Shown: positions 62,001 to 64,000 of the stretch, piece after piece
How positions within the stretch are numbered: position 1 is the first letter of the stretch
Layout of the letters: each line of letters begins with the position of its first letter
From: Oscheius dolichura
Lineage: Eukaryota; Nematoda; Chromadorea; Rhabditida; Rhabditidae
Assembly (NCBI GenBank): GCA_932521035.1
Contig: CAKOAU010000007.1
Location: 62,001-126,000 of the forward strand
DNA: 64,000 nucleotides
Direction: 5' to 3'
Position numbers and translations under genes: made by a program
The notes under the pieces: model-generated
Told to the model about the DNA's origin: nothing
The model's database searches: none
What the model saw: only the letters and a program-made list of their open reading frames with translations

Positions 62001-64000
62001 GGTAGACACGTTTTGATCAACTTGCCCTATGGTAGACACGTTTTGATCAACTTCCCCATGGTAGACACGTTTTCTTCAACTTCCCCATGGTAGACACGTT
62101 TTGATCAACTTCCCCTATGGTGGACACGTTTTGATCAACTTCCCCTATGGTGGACACGTTTTGATCAACTTGCCCTATGGTAGAAACGATCTATGGTAGA
62201 CATGTTTTGTTCAACTTCCCCATGGTAGACACGTTTTGATCTACTTCCCCATGGTAGACATGTTTTGTTCAACTTCCCCATGGTAGACACGTTTTGATCA
62301 ACTTCCCCATGGTAGACACGTTTTGATCAACTGCCCCATGGTAGACACGTTTTGATCAACTTCCCCATGGTAGACACGTTTTGATCAACTTCCCCATGGT
62401 AGACACGTTTTCTTCAACTTCCCCATGGTAGACACGTTTTGATCAACTTCCCCATGGTAGACACGTTTTGATCAACTGCCCCATGGTAGACACGTTTTGA
62501 TCAACTTCCCCATGGTAGACACGTTTTGATCAACTTCCCCATGGTAGACACGTTTTCTTCAACTTCCCCATGGTAGACACGTTTTGATCAACTTCCCCTA
62601 TGGTAGACACGTTTTGATCAACTGCCCCATGGTAGACACGTTTTGATCAACTTCCCCATGGTAGACACGTTTTCTTCAACTTCCCCATGGTAGACACGTT
62701 TTCTTCAACTTCCCCATGGTAGACACGTTTTGATCAACTTCCCCTATGGTGGACACGTTTTGATCAACTTCCCCTATGGTGGACACGTTTTGATCAACTT
62801 GCCCTATGGTAGAAACGATCTATGGTAGACATGTTTTGTTCAACTTCCCCATGGTAGACACGTTTTGATCTACTTCCCCATGGTAGACATGTTTTGTTCA
62901 ACTTCCCCATGGTAGACACGTTTTGATCAACTTCCCCATGGTAGACACGTTTTGATCAACTTCCCCATGGTAGACACGTTTTGATCAACTTCCCCATGGT
63001 AGACACGTTTTGATCAACTTCCCCTATGGTAGACACGTTTTGATCAACTTCCCCATGGTAGACACGTTTTGATCAACTTCCCCATGGTAGACACGTTTTG
63101 ATCAACTTCCCCATGGTAGACACGTTTTCTTCAACTTCCCCATGGTAGACACGTTTTGATCAACTTCCCCTATGGTAGACACGTTTTGATCAACTTCCCC
63201 ATGGTAGACACGTTTTCTTCAACTTCCCCATGGTAGACACGTTTTGATCAACTTGCCCTATGGTAGACACGTTTTGATCAACTTCCCCATGGTAGACACG
63301 TTTTCTTCAACTTCCCCATGGTAGACACGTTTTGATCAACTTCCCCATGGTAGACACGTTTTCTTCAACTTCCCCATGGTAGACACGTTTTGATCAACTT
63401 CCCCATGGTAGACACGTTTTCTTCAACTTCCCCATGGTAGACACGTTTTCTTCAACTTCCCCATGGTAGACAGGTTTGGTCAACTTCCCCTATGGTAGAC
63501 ACGTTTTGATCAACTTCCCCATGGTAGACACGTTTTGATCAACTTCCCCTATGGTAGACACGTTTTGATCAACTTCCCCATGGTAGACACGTTTTCTTCA
63601 ACTTCCCCATGGTAGACACGTTTTGATCAACTTCCCCATGGTAGACACGTTTTCTTCAACTTCCCCATGGTAGACACGTTTTCTTCAACTTCCCCATGGT
63701 AGACAGGTTTGGTCAACTTCCCCTATGGTAGACACGTTTTGATCAACTTGCCCTATGGTAGAAACGATCTATGGTAGACATGTTTTGTTCAACTTCCCCA
63801 TGGTAGACACGTTTTGATCAACTTCCCCATGGTAGACACGTTTTGATCAACTGCCCCATGGTAGACACGTTTTGATCAACTTCCCCATGGTAGACACGTT
63901 TTGATCAACTTCCCCATGGTAGACACGTTTTCTTCAACTTCCCCATGGTAGACACGTTTTGATCAACTTCCCCATGGTAGACACGTTTTGATCAACTGCC
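56032..64000 (+). repeat. Array C domain III (dense truncated units)
   Basis: Thirteen 16-bp units in 8 kb: 56032, 56399, 57230, 57713, 58575, 59264, 59747, 60609, 61324, 61750, 62177, 62806 and 63755. GACAGGTTTGGTC units occur only here (58290, 60324, about 60896, 63471, 63705). GGTGGACACG or GGCGGACACG units, first seen near 49497, are frequent. Confidence 0.87.
57230..60609 (+). repeat. 2,034-bp higher-order repeat in array C
   Basis: Truncated units at 57230, 57713 and 58575 recur at 59264, 59747 and 60609, and the GACAGGTTTGG marker at 58290 recurs at 60324. All four offsets are exactly 2,034 bp. Confidence 0.9.

Larger units (their letters stand above)
24534..64000 (+). repeat. Satellite array C, 29-bp unit
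   Basis: Roughly 1,350 head-to-tail copies, continuing past the window. The unit is ATGGTAGACACGTTTT, a CTTC or GATC tetramer, AACTT and CCCC. Recurrent forms are the CTTC type, the GATC type, GATC with AACTGCCCC, 30-bp forms ending CCCCT or TTGCCCT, 28-bp forms (CACGTTTGATC), a CACGATTTGATC form and a 16-bp truncated form. TAG in every unit closes the plus frames, so no long open frame exists. Each standard unit contains one CpG (ACACG). GATC types create the palindrome TTGATCAA. Confidence 0.97.

Noticed and set aside
24534-64000. CRISPR array
   Set aside because: 29-bp direct repeats are of CRISPR length, but units are head to tail with no spacers, no leader and no cas genes.
24534-64000. 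G-quadruplex array (GGGG on the minus strand once per unit)
   Set aside because: G-runs are about 25 nt apart, well beyond usual loop lengths, with only one run per unit.
24534-64000. Telomeric repeat
   Set aside because: The unit is 29 bp without a short G-rich telomere motif, and it does not match known telomere units.
2348-64000. CENP-B box in the satellite units
   Set aside because: No unit contains the TTCG...CGGG core pattern. A centromeric role can be neither shown nor excluded from sequence alone.

Overview
The window holds no recognisable gene. About 98% of it is tandem-repeat DNA: three unrelated-looking satellite arrays lie head to tail, after about 1.2 kb of AT-rich, diverged flank. 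Arrays of this length and homogeneity, plus a small TA-flanked inverted-repeat element in the flank, point to a eukaryotic nuclear genome (heterochromatin, for example pericentromeric or subtelomeric). The sequence alone does not give the taxon.

Layout. 1-31 is a perfect fragment of the array A unit. 32-177 is flank with no recognised content. 178-1226 holds two and a fraction copies of a diverged unit of roughly 320-350 bp. Copy 2 is separated from truncated copy 3 by a 298-bp MITE-like element (832-1129) with 25-bp terminal inverted repeats and a TA duplication; the copy 1/copy 2 boundary preserves the empty site. 1227-2347 is array A: an 80-bp unit plus three 59-bp deletion derivatives. 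About 2348-24527 is array B: roughly 720 copies of a 30-bp unit in six recurrent sequence variants, interrupted by 18 copies of a 35-bp variant unit. 24534-64000 is array C: roughly 1,350 copies of a 29-bp unit (with 30-, 28- and 16-bp forms), running off the right edge.

How the parts relate. Short exact matches link the flank unit to array A (the TTTTTTACGCTGG core and an ACGCGT element), to the 35-bp units of array B (AGTTTTTTACG) and to the ordinary array B unit (TTTGCCCAAAA). I infer that A, and less certainly B, were amplified from neighbouring copies of the flank unit. Array C shows no convincing relation to the others. B and C both carry large higher-order duplications that can be read from the order of marker variants: exact offsets of 1,710, about 4,800, 1,990 and 575 bp in B, and 1,458, 3,931 and 2,034 bp in C. 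These indicate recent unequal exchange or replication-slippage expansion.

Long open frames across A and B (up to about 2,800 codons) arise because the units lack stop codons. They are not annotated as genes. Variant codes used for array B: a = GTATGGATGG (major), b = GCATCGAGGG, c = GCATGGAGGG, d = GCATGGATGG, e = a preceded by AATTC instead of AAGTC, f = GTATTTATGG. All duplications were found by eye from marker positions; base-level identity was not computed.
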